NCBI RefSeq assembly: GCF_002863865.1
Contig: NZ_CP022684.1
Coordinates: forward strand, 1,703,501 to 1,767,500
Direction: 5' to 3'
DNA length: 64,000 nt
From: Ketobacter alkanivorans
GTDB lineage: Bacteria > Pseudomonadota > Gammaproteobacteria > Pseudomonadales > Ketobacteraceae
Below, one piece after another: positions 9,494 to 17,433 of the stretch. A program made the position numbers and the translations under genes. Each line of letters begins with the position of its first letter. Position 1 is the first letter of the stretch. The notes below the pieces were generated by a model. It worked only from the letters and a program-made list of their open reading frames with translations, was not told the DNA's origin and made no database searches.

Positions 9494-10171
9494 TTATGCA
9501 TCAGTCCCGAACATTTGATCCCAGAAAGGAAAGATCGAGGCATAGTTCTTATTCAAATGCTTTCCGTGGTGCAAATCATGCTTGATTGCCCAAAAATTGA
9601 ACAACTTGAACATAGGGTGAGGCAACACCAAGTTAGAATGCACCAAAATGTTAACGATGTGATGAATGAAAAACACCGCAAGAAACGACACTGGACTGAT
9701 GGGGCCAACAATAGAAATGGCTACGCATAGCAACCCCAACCCTGCAATGTTTTCTGCCGGATGCAGAAATATACTCTCTGCCGATGTGGGAAACCGCACG
9801 TAATGATGCACACCATGAACATACTTCATCAACTTTGGATTGTGCATTCCCCGATGTAAAAAATAATACATGAAGTCATACAGCATCAGCGATGCCAACA
9901 CCTCTCCAAACACCATCACAGGCGGAACACGTTCCTCTCCCACCAACGCATCCCCAAAATACACAAACACAAAAGCAAACAACGAGATCGCCAGCAAACC
10001 GTTAAGACTGATGTTAACCGCCTTGCGACCATTGCTGATACGTTGGCGGTCGGGCGTACGTATTCGATACTGAGCAAATCGCGGCGAATGCACCGCCCAG
10101 GCAAAGAAGGCCATCACCATGCCATCAACCAGTAAAATCACACCTAAAGCGATAAAGAATCCTGGCGTCAT
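9494..10171 (-). CDS. Sterol desaturase / fatty acid hydroxylase superfamily membrane enzyme
   Basis: 225 residues, integral membrane, non-haem di-iron family (ERG3/ERG25/CH25H type). The histidine clusters are HRGMH, HGVHH, an intermediate HSNLVLPH, and HDLHH followed by NYASIFPFWDQMFGT, a typical C-terminal block. Such enzymes hydroxylate or desaturate sterols or lipids with O2. The gene start overlaps the stop of the aldehyde dehydrogenase gene by one base (TGATG), so the genes are coupled. Next to an ERG26-like enzyme the simplest role is oxidation of a C-4 methyl group. Substrate position cannot be read from sequence; C-5 desaturation or side-chain hydroxylation remain possible. Confidence 0.82.
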   Translation of the reverse strand: MTPGFFIALGVILLVDGMVMAFFAWAVHSPRFAQYRIRTPDRQRISNGRKAVNISLNGLLAISLFAFVFVYFGDALVGEERVPPVMVFGEVLASLMLYDFMYYFLHRGMHNPKLMKYVHGVHHYVRFPTSAESIFLHPAENIAGLGLLCVAISIVGPISPVSFLAVFFIHHIVNILVHSNLVLPHPMFKLFNFWAIKHDLHHGKHLNKNYASIFPFWDQMFGTDA

Positions 10172-11820
10172 CAGTTACCCCTCCCTTCATATTCTTTAAC
10201 CGCTCCATTATTTGCAACCATGCTACGTTTGCCACCGCCCAGCACCGCAAGCTTTATCAAACAAAGCAAGCTGATAGCTTTTTGTCGCCAGCTTTTGGAA
10301 AATAACAGCCGCACGGTTTCTCGCCCCTTGTCATAGTCACCCGGCCGCACCGGAAACAACTTTGGTGGCACGCCCCAGCCAAACCGATCTTTCATCACAG
10401 CTTTTGGATTCGTATACGCGCGCAACCCATCCCGTCCATTCATGCGCCCATAGCCTGAATACTTGACACCGCCAAAGGGCAGATTCTGATTCAGATAACA
10501 AAGGCCAAAATCGTTTATACAGGTAGCACCCACTTCAAGTTGTGATGCTATTCTTTCAGCCTTACCACTGTCTGCGCTCATTACTGTGGAATGCAACCCA
10601 AACTCTGTACCATTGGCCAACGCAATAGCTTCCGCCTCCCCCTTTACTTTAAAAACCAACATCACCGGCCCAAATACTTCATGTGTGGCGATCTCCATTT
10701 CCGGCGTCACATCTATTAAAATAGTTGGCGGATAAAACTGGCCCTGCTCAGTCACTTTAATAGCACCGCCCGTCAAAGCTCTGGCTCCTGCATGCAACGC
10801 ACTTTTCACCAAGCGATCAATAAGCTCTATTTGCAACGGCGAGGTTATAGCGCCAACGTCTACCGAACCAGTAAGATCCGGCACCCCTTGCCGCATGGCA
10901 GCTGTATGACGGGTAACAGACTCAACAAACCGGTCAAAAACAGATTCGTAAACAATCACACGTTCCGATGCTATGCAGTTCTGCCCAAGATTGATAAAAG
11001 AGCCCCCCAGTGCAGAGTGCACCGCACGTTCAAGATCAGCATCCCCACACACAATAAACGGATCTTTTCCTCCAAGCTCCATCACAACCGGCGTCAAATG
11101 CTCTGCACTGCCCTCAATGATTCGCCTGCCATTACTGACCGAACCAATAAACAGTATTTTCTGTACGCCAGCCCGTACCAATGCCGCACCCGTGTCACCA
11201 TAGCCATTGATAATCTGCACCAGATCAGGAGAAAAGCCTTCCTTTCTCAACGCCTGATCGGTTATGCGTTGGAACTGTGCACTGGACCAAGCCACCATTT
11301 CTGAAGCTTTGAGGATAACAGCGTTGCCCGCCATTAACGGTGCAACCAGAGAGCTGAGTATATTTTGCAATGGATAATTCCAGGGAATAATACAGGCCAC
11401 TACACCTAAGGGCTGGTATTCAATACGACCTTGCTTGTGCATTAGAATCCCCGAACCCACTTTTTCGGGTTTCAAATATTTTTCACCGTTCTTGATGGTC
11501 CATTTGATCTTATTGCAAATAGGAAGTATCTCCCCCAGCATGGCGTTCTCATAGGTCTTACCAGAATCCATTGCTATTTGTTCACACAACTCATCGGCGT
11601 GCTCAAGAACATAATCCATAATGTGCTGCAACACCGCCCGGCGCTGTGCAAAGCTACTCTGGGCCCATTGCTTCTGGGCTGCTCTAGCACGCTGTACGCA
11701 TACGGTCACAGCCTCAGGGGAAGTCGCCGCAACATCCCCCAGGTGCGCTTCAGTTGCCGGGTTAAAGCAAGAAATCATCTTTGCTTCTGAACGGATCTGG
11801 GCTTCTGCAGTCATATTCAT
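10171..11820 (-). CDS. Long aldehyde dehydrogenase, resembling ALDH22/Msc7 type
   Basis: 549 residues, NAD(P)-dependent aldehyde dehydrogenase. Seen: PLGVVACIIPWNYPL, ELGGKDPFIV with the general-base Glu, GQNCIASERV with the catalytic Cys, and EVFGPVM. It extends about 70 residues beyond a usual 480-residue enzyme, with a C-terminal basic and hydrophobic segment (AISLLCLIKLAVLGGG) that could bind membrane. The tail and several core blocks recall plant ALDH22A1 and yeast Msc7 rather than common bacterial enzymes; this is from memory. The start overlaps the GMC stop (ATGA at 11820); a second ATG at 11814 sits six bases after GAAGG and may be the true one. Likely oxidises a lipid or sterol aldehyde to the acid. 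Confidence 0.85.
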   Translation of the reverse strand: MNMTAEAQIRSEAKMISCFNPATEAHLGDVAATSPEAVTVCVQRARAAQKQWAQSSFAQRRAVLQHIMDYVLEHADELCEQIAMDSGKTYENAMLGEILPICNKIKWTIKNGEKYLKPEKVGSGILMHKQGRIEYQPLGVVACIIPWNYPLQNILSSLVAPLMAGNAVILKASEMVAWSSAQFQRITDQALRKEGFSPDLVQIINGYGDTGAALVRAGVQKILFIGSVSNGRRIIEGSAEHLTPVVMELGGKDPFIVCGDADLERAVHSALGGSFINLGQNCIASERVIVYESVFDRFVESVTRHTAAMRQGVPDLTGSVDVGAITSPLQIELIDRLVKSALHAGARALTGGAIKVTEQGQFYPPTILIDVTPEMEIATHEVFGPVMLVFKVKGEAEAIALANGTEFGLHSTVMSADSGKAERIASQLEVGATCINDFGLCYLNQNLPFGGVKYSGYGRMNGRDGLRAYTNPKAVMKDRFGWGVPPKLFPVRPGDYDKGRETVRLLFSKSWRQKAISLLCLIKLAVLGGGKRSMVANNGAVKEYEGRGN

Positions 11821-13466
11821 CCTTCAGCAGGCTCACGCGTGCTGGCCTCTTTAGTATTATTGTGCTGTGTACTGGCTTTTAGATTTTGTAAAATAAATTC
11901 TGCCGCACGCCAACCAACCATCATGCTTGGCGCATTGATAGCAGAAACCGGAATACTGGGAATCACGGAAGCATCTGCAATACGTAATCCAGCCACTCCC
12001 TTCAGCTGTAATTGAGTGTCCACCGGGCAGCCAGCCTCATCACCCATCGAACAACTGCCACAATAGTGAAATGTGGTCATGGTGGCTTTCTTTATCCAAC
12101 GGGCAACCTGTTCTGGCCTGTCAGTATTGGCGGCCCGCACCAGCCCTTTATTGCCCCAATCCGCCATATCAGCCTGGCGCGAGATGGCCTTGGCAGCCTC
12201 AACCCCCGCCCGCAGGGTTTCCAGATCTTCGGGATCCTGATAGTAGGCCAAATCAATATGTGCCGATTCGTGAGGGTTGGTGGACGCCAAGGTAACCGTT
12301 CCTCGTGAGCGAGGCTTTCCCAGAATCACGACTATGCCGTAGATCATCGACACATAGTGTTGCAAGGGAGGCAACAGAAACGCCCACTCAATTGCTTTGC
12401 GTATAACGCCGCGTAGCCAGCGCTGCTGATAAAGTCTCCCTGGCAGCAACATCAATGGCAGCATACGTTTCATGGAGTGCTTTAATGCCGAAGGAGCCGA
12501 AAACAATACAAAGCATGTATCCGACTGTTCAGACGGTAAATGTGCAGACGTGCCAACGCGGTGGAATCCGTAGAGTTGAGGATAACTAAAATCTATCGGA
12601 TGCCGGGCTCGATAAAACATGCATACATTCGGGTGATCCTGAAGGTTCAACCCCACACCTTCTGATACATGCACAGGGGGGATGCCATAACGTTGCATCT
12701 GCCAACGGGGGCCAACCCCAGACAGCATCAGCAATTTTGGTGTTTCCAATGCACCGGCACACAGAATGACTTCTCTTCTGGCATAGGCAATGGTTGTTGC
12801 GGCCGACTGCTCATATTGCACGGCAACCGCTCGCTTATGTTCAAACAAGATGCGCTGGCAGCGGGTACTGGTTTTTGTGGTCAGAGCATCAATTGGATTG
12901 GCATGCAGATAACCTGTGTATGAGCTGCGGCGAAATTCGCCTTCGAAGTTCATATCGTTATAGCCGATCACTCCGTAGAGATCACCGTCATTCATTCCGT
13001 CCTTGCGGGAGAACCCTGTCGCTTCTGCAGCACGGATAAACAGATCGGTAAACTTGCTGCCACTGCGACTCCTTGGCCGCAACCGCTGCTCAAGCGCTTC
13101 GAATGCCGGAACCACATCACTCCACTGCCATCCTTGCGGCCACTGCGCGTAATCCTGTTTGTCCCCGCGGGTATACACCATTCCATTCACTGCACCGCTG
13201 CCACCCATGCCCGTACCCGATCCTGCATACAACCGCCGATCAGCACAGTTCTTTTGCGGTGCAGACATCCTGTCCCACATGACATTATCGTTAGCAAACG
13301 CATCCTTGAATCCATCTGCTGACATGGTCTCAGGATTGATGCCCGCTGCATCACCAGCCTCCAATAGCAACACAGTGCCAGCGCCTTCTTCGGCCAATCG
13401 TGCAGCAACGATGCAGCCGGCAGATCCCGCTCCTACTACAATGTAATCGTATTCTTCCCTGGCCAT
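11817..13466 (-). CDS. GMC family FAD-dependent alcohol oxidoreductase
   Basis: About 549 residues from ATG 13466, seven bases after the TetR stop. The FAD-binding GxGxxG is in YIVVGAGSAGCIVAARL near residue 5. GMC signatures include GGSGAVNGMVYTRG, ALETPKLLMLSGVGP, and the C-terminal active-site block FHYCGSCSMG with its conserved His. Relatives include choline dehydrogenase, the alkanol dehydrogenase AlkJ and cholesterol oxidase. It oxidises an alcohol, probably handing electrons to the respiratory chain. It sits between a regulator and an aldehyde dehydrogenase, so alcohol-to-aldehyde-to-acid oxidation is the likely sequence. The substrate is unknown; a 4-hydroxymethyl sterol fits the setting. 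Confidence 0.87.
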   Translation of the reverse strand: MAREEYDYIVVGAGSAGCIVAARLAEEGAGTVLLLEAGDAAGINPETMSADGFKDAFANDNVMWDRMSAPQKNCADRRLYAGSGTGMGGSGAVNGMVYTRGDKQDYAQWPQGWQWSDVVPAFEALEQRLRPRSRSGSKFTDLFIRAAEATGFSRKDGMNDGDLYGVIGYNDMNFEGEFRRSSYTGYLHANPIDALTTKTSTRCQRILFEHKRAVAVQYEQSAATTIAYARREVILCAGALETPKLLMLSGVGPRWQMQRYGIPPVHVSEGVGLNLQDHPNVCMFYRARHPIDFSYPQLYGFHRVGTSAHLPSEQSDTCFVLFSAPSALKHSMKRMLPLMLLPGRLYQQRWLRGVIRKAIEWAFLLPPLQHYVSMIYGIVVILGKPRSRGTVTLASTNPHESAHIDLAYYQDPEDLETLRAGVEAAKAISRQADMADWGNKGLVRAANTDRPEQVARWIKKATMTTFHYCGSCSMGDEAGCPVDTQLQLKGVAGLRIADASVIPSIPVSAINAPSMMVGWRAAEFILQNLKASTQHNNTKEASTREPAEG

Positions 13467-13473
13467 CTTCTGT

Positions 13474-14079
13474 TTACACCGATTTAGCGACAATCGCCGC
13501 TGCTGGATCCATGCCCAATGCAGGCAACAAGCGGCGACACAGGAACGCTCGCATCTCGCGGTCGCTGCGTTTCTTTTCGCTTTTAACCGTCAATAGCGAG
13601 AGTAAAAAACGGGTCGCGACTTCGATAATTTCATCCAGTTCATCGTCATCCACATCCATACCGCCGAATATCAATTTAAAAACCGAGCGACGAATCTGCT
13701 TACCTTCTTTAGTGCTCAGCGCATGCTCATTCATAATGCTGGCCAAGCCCGCATCAGACATTAGCTCCAGGTAGGGTTCACTGGGCAGCGTTTTAAGTGA
13801 GAACATCACCGCCTCAATGGTGCGACGCTCCACCGATTCATAACCTTCGATATGAGCGAGTAACTTTTTAGCGAAACCATAAGCCGACTGCAGCAAGGCA
13901 AACTGCACCACCTCATCACGATTGCTGAAGTAGCTGTACACCGTGGGGCGAGTGACTCCCGCTTCTTTGGCAATGTCATTCAATGTCACTTTTTCGATAC
14001 CCCAGCGCTTCACACAATTCACTGCGGCCTCAACTATTCTGGCTTGAGTATCCGGATTGGCGGACTTCGCTGCTTTCAT
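13474..14079 (-). CDS. TetR family transcriptional regulator of the sterol cluster
   Basis: About 201 residues from ATG 14079, which follows AGGA by eight bases; upstream in-frame Met codons would add a Cys-rich tail untypical of the family. The N-terminal helix-turn-helix reads TLNDIAKEAGVTRPTVYSYFSNRDEV (shown in part: IAKEAGVTRPTVYSYF). The C-terminal ligand domain is not specific enough to name a ligand. It is the first gene of the left arm and faces the P450 gene across about 160 bases that hold two operator-like elements. Probably a repressor released by a sterol-derived ligand. Confidence 0.87.
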   Translation of the reverse strand: MKAAKSANPDTQARIVEAAVNCVKRWGIEKVTLNDIAKEAGVTRPTVYSYFSNRDEVVQFALLQSAYGFAKKLLAHIEGYESVERRTIEAVMFSLKTLPSEPYLELMSDAGLASIMNEHALSTKEGKQIRRSVFKLIFGGMDVDDDELDEIIEVATRFLLSLLTVKSEKKRSDREMRAFLCRRLLPALGMDPAAAIVAKSV

Positions 14080-14112
14080 GCTCTTTCCTACTGGCTCATA
14101 AATACAAATTAA

Positions 14113-14131
14113 TTTGCAATGACAATGCATT
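14113..14131. promoter_or_regulatory. Operator-like site TTTGCAA-N6-TGCA (site 1 of 3)
   Basis: TTTGCAATGACAATGCATT. Two TGCA cores are separated by seven bases. The same arrangement occurs in the divergent promoters at 45202–45220 and 49150–49168. It lies just upstream of the TetR start and between the two arms of the sterol cluster, so it may control both. The binding protein is not known; TetR-family regulators in this window are candidates. Confidence 0.5.
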
Positions 14132-14166
14132 TTACATACTTTACACCTATACACAATATGTAAAGT
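14131..14166. promoter_or_regulatory. Inverted repeats, possible local TetR operator
   Basis: Two nested perfect 8-bp inverted repeats share this AT-rich stretch: TTTACATA (14131–14138) with TATGTAAA (14157–14164), and ACTTTACA (14138–14145) with TGTAAAGT (14159–14166). The location is the centre of the TetR/P450 intergenic region, which is where a local autoregulatory operator would be expected. Confidence 0.45.
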
Positions 14167-14237
14167 CGTTTAGCATCAAAAATATCACGGGGCGAGCTTG
14201 ACCCACCGCATGAAACATCTGACAGGAGGCTCACAGG

Positions 14238-15929
14238 ATGGCTGACGCTCAGGCATTAAATAACAACCACTTAGCCCGAAAAGAGCCACCCCGTTTGAAA
14301 GGCGGGCTACCTTTGCTGGGGCATATGATTCCCTTTGCACGCAATCCTTTTTTGTTTATGAAACGGGTTTCGGACCAACTGGGGGAGATCGCGCAGTTTA
14401 AAATCTTCAATCAACGCATGATTCTTTTGACAGGCGATGAAGCCAGCGCCCTGTTCTATCGCTCAAGCGACGAACAACTGGATCAATCCGCCGCCTACAA
14501 ACTAATGACCCCTATATTCGGTGAAGGCATCGTATTTGATGCACCCAACGACCGTAAAAGCCAGCAACTGAGAATGTTGATGCCTGCCCTTCGCGGGGAG
14601 GCCATGCGCAACCATGCCGACAAGATTCTGATTGAAATTGAAGACCTGACCAAACAGTGGGGCGATCAGGGAGAAGTGGATCTGGTGGCGGCCATGAAGC
14701 AACTTACGATTAATACTGCCAGCCATTGCCTATTGGGCAGAGAGTTTCGCTACGAGCTGACTGACGAATTTGCCTCCATCTACCATGATCTTGAAAAAGG
14801 CGTAAATGCTCTCGCCTACAGCTTCCCAAATTTGCCGTTGCCATCGTTTCGAAAACGGGATCAGGCCCGACGCACGCTGCATCACCTGGTAAGCGACATC
14901 GTAGCTCGACGCGAACAACAGACAGAAAAACCCACCGACATGTTTCAAATGCTGATCGATACTCACTATGACGACGGCAGCAAGCTAACAACAGATGAAA
15001 TCACCGGCATTCTGGTGGCAGCCATATTCGCAGGCCATCATACCAGCTCGGGCACCGCTGCCTGGGTGTTGTTGGAGCTGTTGAAACACCCTCACATGCT
15101 CCGAAGCGTGCAGCAGGAACTGGATCAGCAGTTCGGAGCCGATGGCCAAGTCAGTTTCCAAACCCTGCGGGAAATCCCCAAGCTGGAGAACACACTGAAA
15201 GAAGTGCTGCGACTGCATCCTCCACTGATCGTGCTAATGAGGCAGGTGACCGAAAACATATCCTTCAAGAACTACAGCATCCGCGCCGGAGACATGGTCT
15301 GGGCAAGCCCCCCTGTAACCCATCGCATGCCGAACCTGTTCGATAACCCTGACGTATTTGATCCTGATCGATACGAAGCGCCCCGCTCCCAGGATAAAAA
15401 CCTCATGGCCTTCCAACCTTTCGGTGGCGGCAAGCATAAATGCTCCGGTAACGCCTTTGCCATGTTCCAGATCAAGGCAATTTTCGCCGTGCTGTTGCGA
15501 CGTTATGAGTTCGAATTAGTGAACGCGCCCGAGACCTATGTAGACGACTATCGTGAAATGATTGTACAACCCAAGTCGCCCTGCCTTGTGCGTTATAGAT
15601 TGCGGGATAACTCACGCCTGAAAGCACAAAGCTCACAGCCAGCGGACCACACCAGCACCCTCACGGCCAACAGCGGATGCCCTCAGCATGGAGCACAGAA
15701 GCACAATACTTTAGATAGCGAACCACGCTACCGCATCCATATAGACCGACAGTTGTGCCAGGGTCACGCCATGTGCATGGGCGAAGCGCCAGATCTGTTT
15801 CAGGTCGATGATCACAACCAACTGCACGTTCCTAACGATGCACCAACGATAGCGTCGCTGGAGCAAGCAAACAGGGCAGCAAAGCATTGCCCCAACCAAG
15901 CCATTCGAATCGCAGTAGAACAACAATAA
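14238..15929 (+). CDS. CYP51-like cytochrome P450 fused to a C-terminal ferredoxin
   Basis: 563 residues. The P450 domain (about 1–455) has the I-helix AGHHTSSGT at 265–273, the form typical of sterol 14-alpha-demethylases, ExxR at 322–325 (EVLRLHPP), and the haem loop PFGGGKHKC with Cys402. After a Ser/Gln-rich linker (about 455–495) comes a small ferredoxin: CQGHAMC (Cys507, Cys513) and Cys551-Pro, the C-x2-H-x2-C...CP pattern of 3Fe-4S ferredoxins. A CYP51–ferredoxin fusion is known from Methylococcus capsulatus. The start ATG follows GGAGG. It is the first gene of the right arm. Predicted reaction: oxidative removal of the sterol 14-alpha-methyl group; another sterol position is possible. 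Confidence 0.88.
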   Translation: MADAQALNNNHLARKEPPRLKGGLPLLGHMIPFARNPFLFMKRVSDQLGEIAQFKIFNQRMILLTGDEASALFYRSSDEQLDQSAAYKLMTPIFGEGIVFDAPNDRKSQQLRMLMPALRGEAMRNHADKILIEIEDLTKQWGDQGEVDLVAAMKQLTINTASHCLLGREFRYELTDEFASIYHDLEKGVNALAYSFPNLPLPSFRKRDQARRTLHHLVSDIVARREQQTEKPTDMFQMLIDTHYDDGSKLTTDEITGILVAAIFAGHHTSSGTAAWVLLELLKHPHMLRSVQQELDQQFGADGQVSFQTLREIPKLENTLKEVLRLHPPLIVLMRQVTENISFKNYSIRAGDMVWASPPVTHRMPNLFDNPDVFDPDRYEAPRSQDKNLMAFQPFGGGKHKCSGNAFAMFQIKAIFAVLLRRYEFELVNAPETYVDDYREMIVQPKSPCLVRYRLRDNSRLKAQSSQPADHTSTLTANSGCPQHGAQKHNTLDSEPRYRIHIDRQLCQGHAMCMGEAPDLFQVDDHNQLHVPNDAPTIASLEQANRAAKHCPNQAIRIAVEQQ

Positions 15930-15961
15930 ACCTACTCCCCATAAACAAACAGGACGACATC

Positions 15962-16585
15962 ATGACCGCACAAGAAACCAACATTCCTGTCTGCACCCGA
16001 GAGGAACTTGAAGAAATGGTTCAGCGCTGGTTGCAGGCCAATCGGGACGCAGAAAAAGCCGGCGACTGGACTAAATACCTAGGCCCAATGTACACAAAGG
16101 ATGCTGTTTACGGCTGGAACATCGGCCCCAACGAAGAGTTCGTTGCTAATGGTCGCCAGGAAATCTGCGACATTGCTTTGGGTTATCAGATGAAAGGTTT
16201 TGAGGAGTGGGAATATCCATATCATGACATCATCATTGATGAAAAACGCGGCACAGTCATCGGCTTTTGGAAGCAGCGGGCTCCCTACAAACGCCCAGAC
16301 GGAAGCTACTATGAGATCGCAGGCATCGGTGGATCCTGGTTCGAATATGCTGGGAATTTTCAATGGAAATGGCAAAGAGATTTTTTCGACCTGGGCAACG
16401 CAAAGGCCATGTTTTTCGAACTGGCCGGGGCCGGGTTACTGGAGCCCGTCGTGAAACAAAAAATCCACGCCCAGGCCTCTGGAAAGCTATTGCCAGGCCA
16501 CCGCAAATTGCGACCCGATCTCAGCACCCGTGAAAAGGCCCGCAACTTTCTCGCCATGGTTCGTATTGCAATGACAGGGAAGTAA
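15962..16585 (+). CDS. NTF2/SnoaL-like protein of the sterol cluster
   Basis: About 207 residues from ATG 15962, which follows AGGA; an earlier in-frame Met lies inside the P450 gene. The N-terminal 130 residues look like an NTF2/SnoaL-like alpha+beta cone: a helix with Glu and Trp (MVQRWLQANRDAEKAGDW), then YTKDAVYGWNIGP and strands ending in a Trp-rich GSWFEYAGNFQWKWQRDFF. Small proteins of this fold act as isomerases, cyclases or carriers. The gene follows the P450 by 32 bases and precedes the cycloisomerase-like gene by three, so it is almost certainly part of the same pathway. No catalytic set could be assigned. Confidence 0.7.
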   Translation: MTAQETNIPVCTREELEEMVQRWLQANRDAEKAGDWTKYLGPMYTKDAVYGWNIGPNEEFVANGRQEICDIALGYQMKGFEEWEYPYHDIIIDEKRGTVIGFWKQRAPYKRPDGSYYEIAGIGGSWFEYAGNFQWKWQRDFFDLGNAKAMFFELAGAGLLEPVVKQKIHAQASGKLLPGHRKLRPDLSTREKARNFLAMVRIAMTGK

Positions 16586-16588
16586 CCC

Positions 16589-17428
16589 ATGACAAGTCAA
16601 CAGCTTGCCTTCGGCAACGCACGCCCGGCCAGCGACAAAGCCCGCTGGCTTTCTGCCAACCCGGATCGAGCCTGGGGCGAGAAGTTTTTTCTCTTCTACA
16701 GCCCGGTGTGGATGGCGTCCATGGGCCTGATGATGCTCATGGGCTGGGACAAAAGTTTCAGCAACATCGCACTGCTTATCCACGCCGTTACCATCGCAGC
16801 GCCACTGTTGCTACTGCCGTTGATGCTACACCCAAAATGCAGCCCGCTGGCCTGGCATCAAACCTATTGGTTCAAGGCCAATCTGTTTATGGCCATTTTC
16901 AGCGTATTTGGAAACTACGTCGGATCAGAATACTTTTTTGACGTGTTGGGCATGGTGTACAACTACCCCAATGCCAGCACCACACTGGATACCGCACTAG
17001 TGGGCGAAGGGAATCAAACCGTTCCGCTGATCATGTATTTCTATACTCACGCTTATTTTATGACGTATCACACCACAGCCGTCTTAGTCATGCGACGGGT
17101 GCTGACATCATCACTCCCCCTGCGGCACCTGCTGTTTTTGCCACTTGCTTTTGCGGTGGGGTATTGCTGGGCCTGGATGGAAACCAAAGCCATGGCCAAT
17201 CCATTGATGGCAACCAGCTTTTACTACACCAAACTCGATGCCATGCTCACCTACGGGTCGTTGATTTATGCCACCTATTTTGTGGTGGGGTTTCCAATCT
17301 TTTATTTTCTGGATGAGAACAAAGCCCAACCCTGGAGCAAGCTGACGGTCTGTGCCGCCGCGCTCAGCACCAGCATGCTGGTATTCTATTTATTGGATAT
17401 CTGCGCCCACTGGGTTAATGCTCTATAA
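16589..17428 (+). CDS. Cycloeucalenol cycloisomerase-like membrane protein
   Basis: 279 residues with about seven hydrophobic helices. Blocks recalled from plant cycloeucalenol cycloisomerase (CPI1) are present in order: WLSANPDRAWGEKFFLFYSP, YWFKANLFMAIFSVFGNYVG, YFFDVLGMVYNYP, METKAMANP, and YATYFVVGFPIFYFLDE. CPI1 opens the 9,19-cyclopropane ring of cycloeucalenol to give a delta-8 sterol, a step needed in plants because cycloartenol is their first cyclic product. Finding it three bases after an NTF2-like gene and next to a CYP51-type P450 supports a sterol substrate. The family call rests on remembered sequence, not a search. It ends five bases from the convergent kinase gene. Confidence 0.8.
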   Translation: MTSQQLAFGNARPASDKARWLSANPDRAWGEKFFLFYSPVWMASMGLMMLMGWDKSFSNIALLIHAVTIAAPLLLLPLMLHPKCSPLAWHQTYWFKANLFMAIFSVFGNYVGSEYFFDVLGMVYNYPNASTTLDTALVGEGNQTVPLIMYFYTHAYFMTYHTTAVLVMRRVLTSSLPLRHLLFLPLAFAVGYCWAWMETKAMANPLMATSFYYTKLDAMLTYGSLIYATYFVVGFPIFYFLDENKAQPWSKLTVCAAALSTSMLVFYLLDICAHWVNAL

Positions 17429-17433
17429 CCGGT

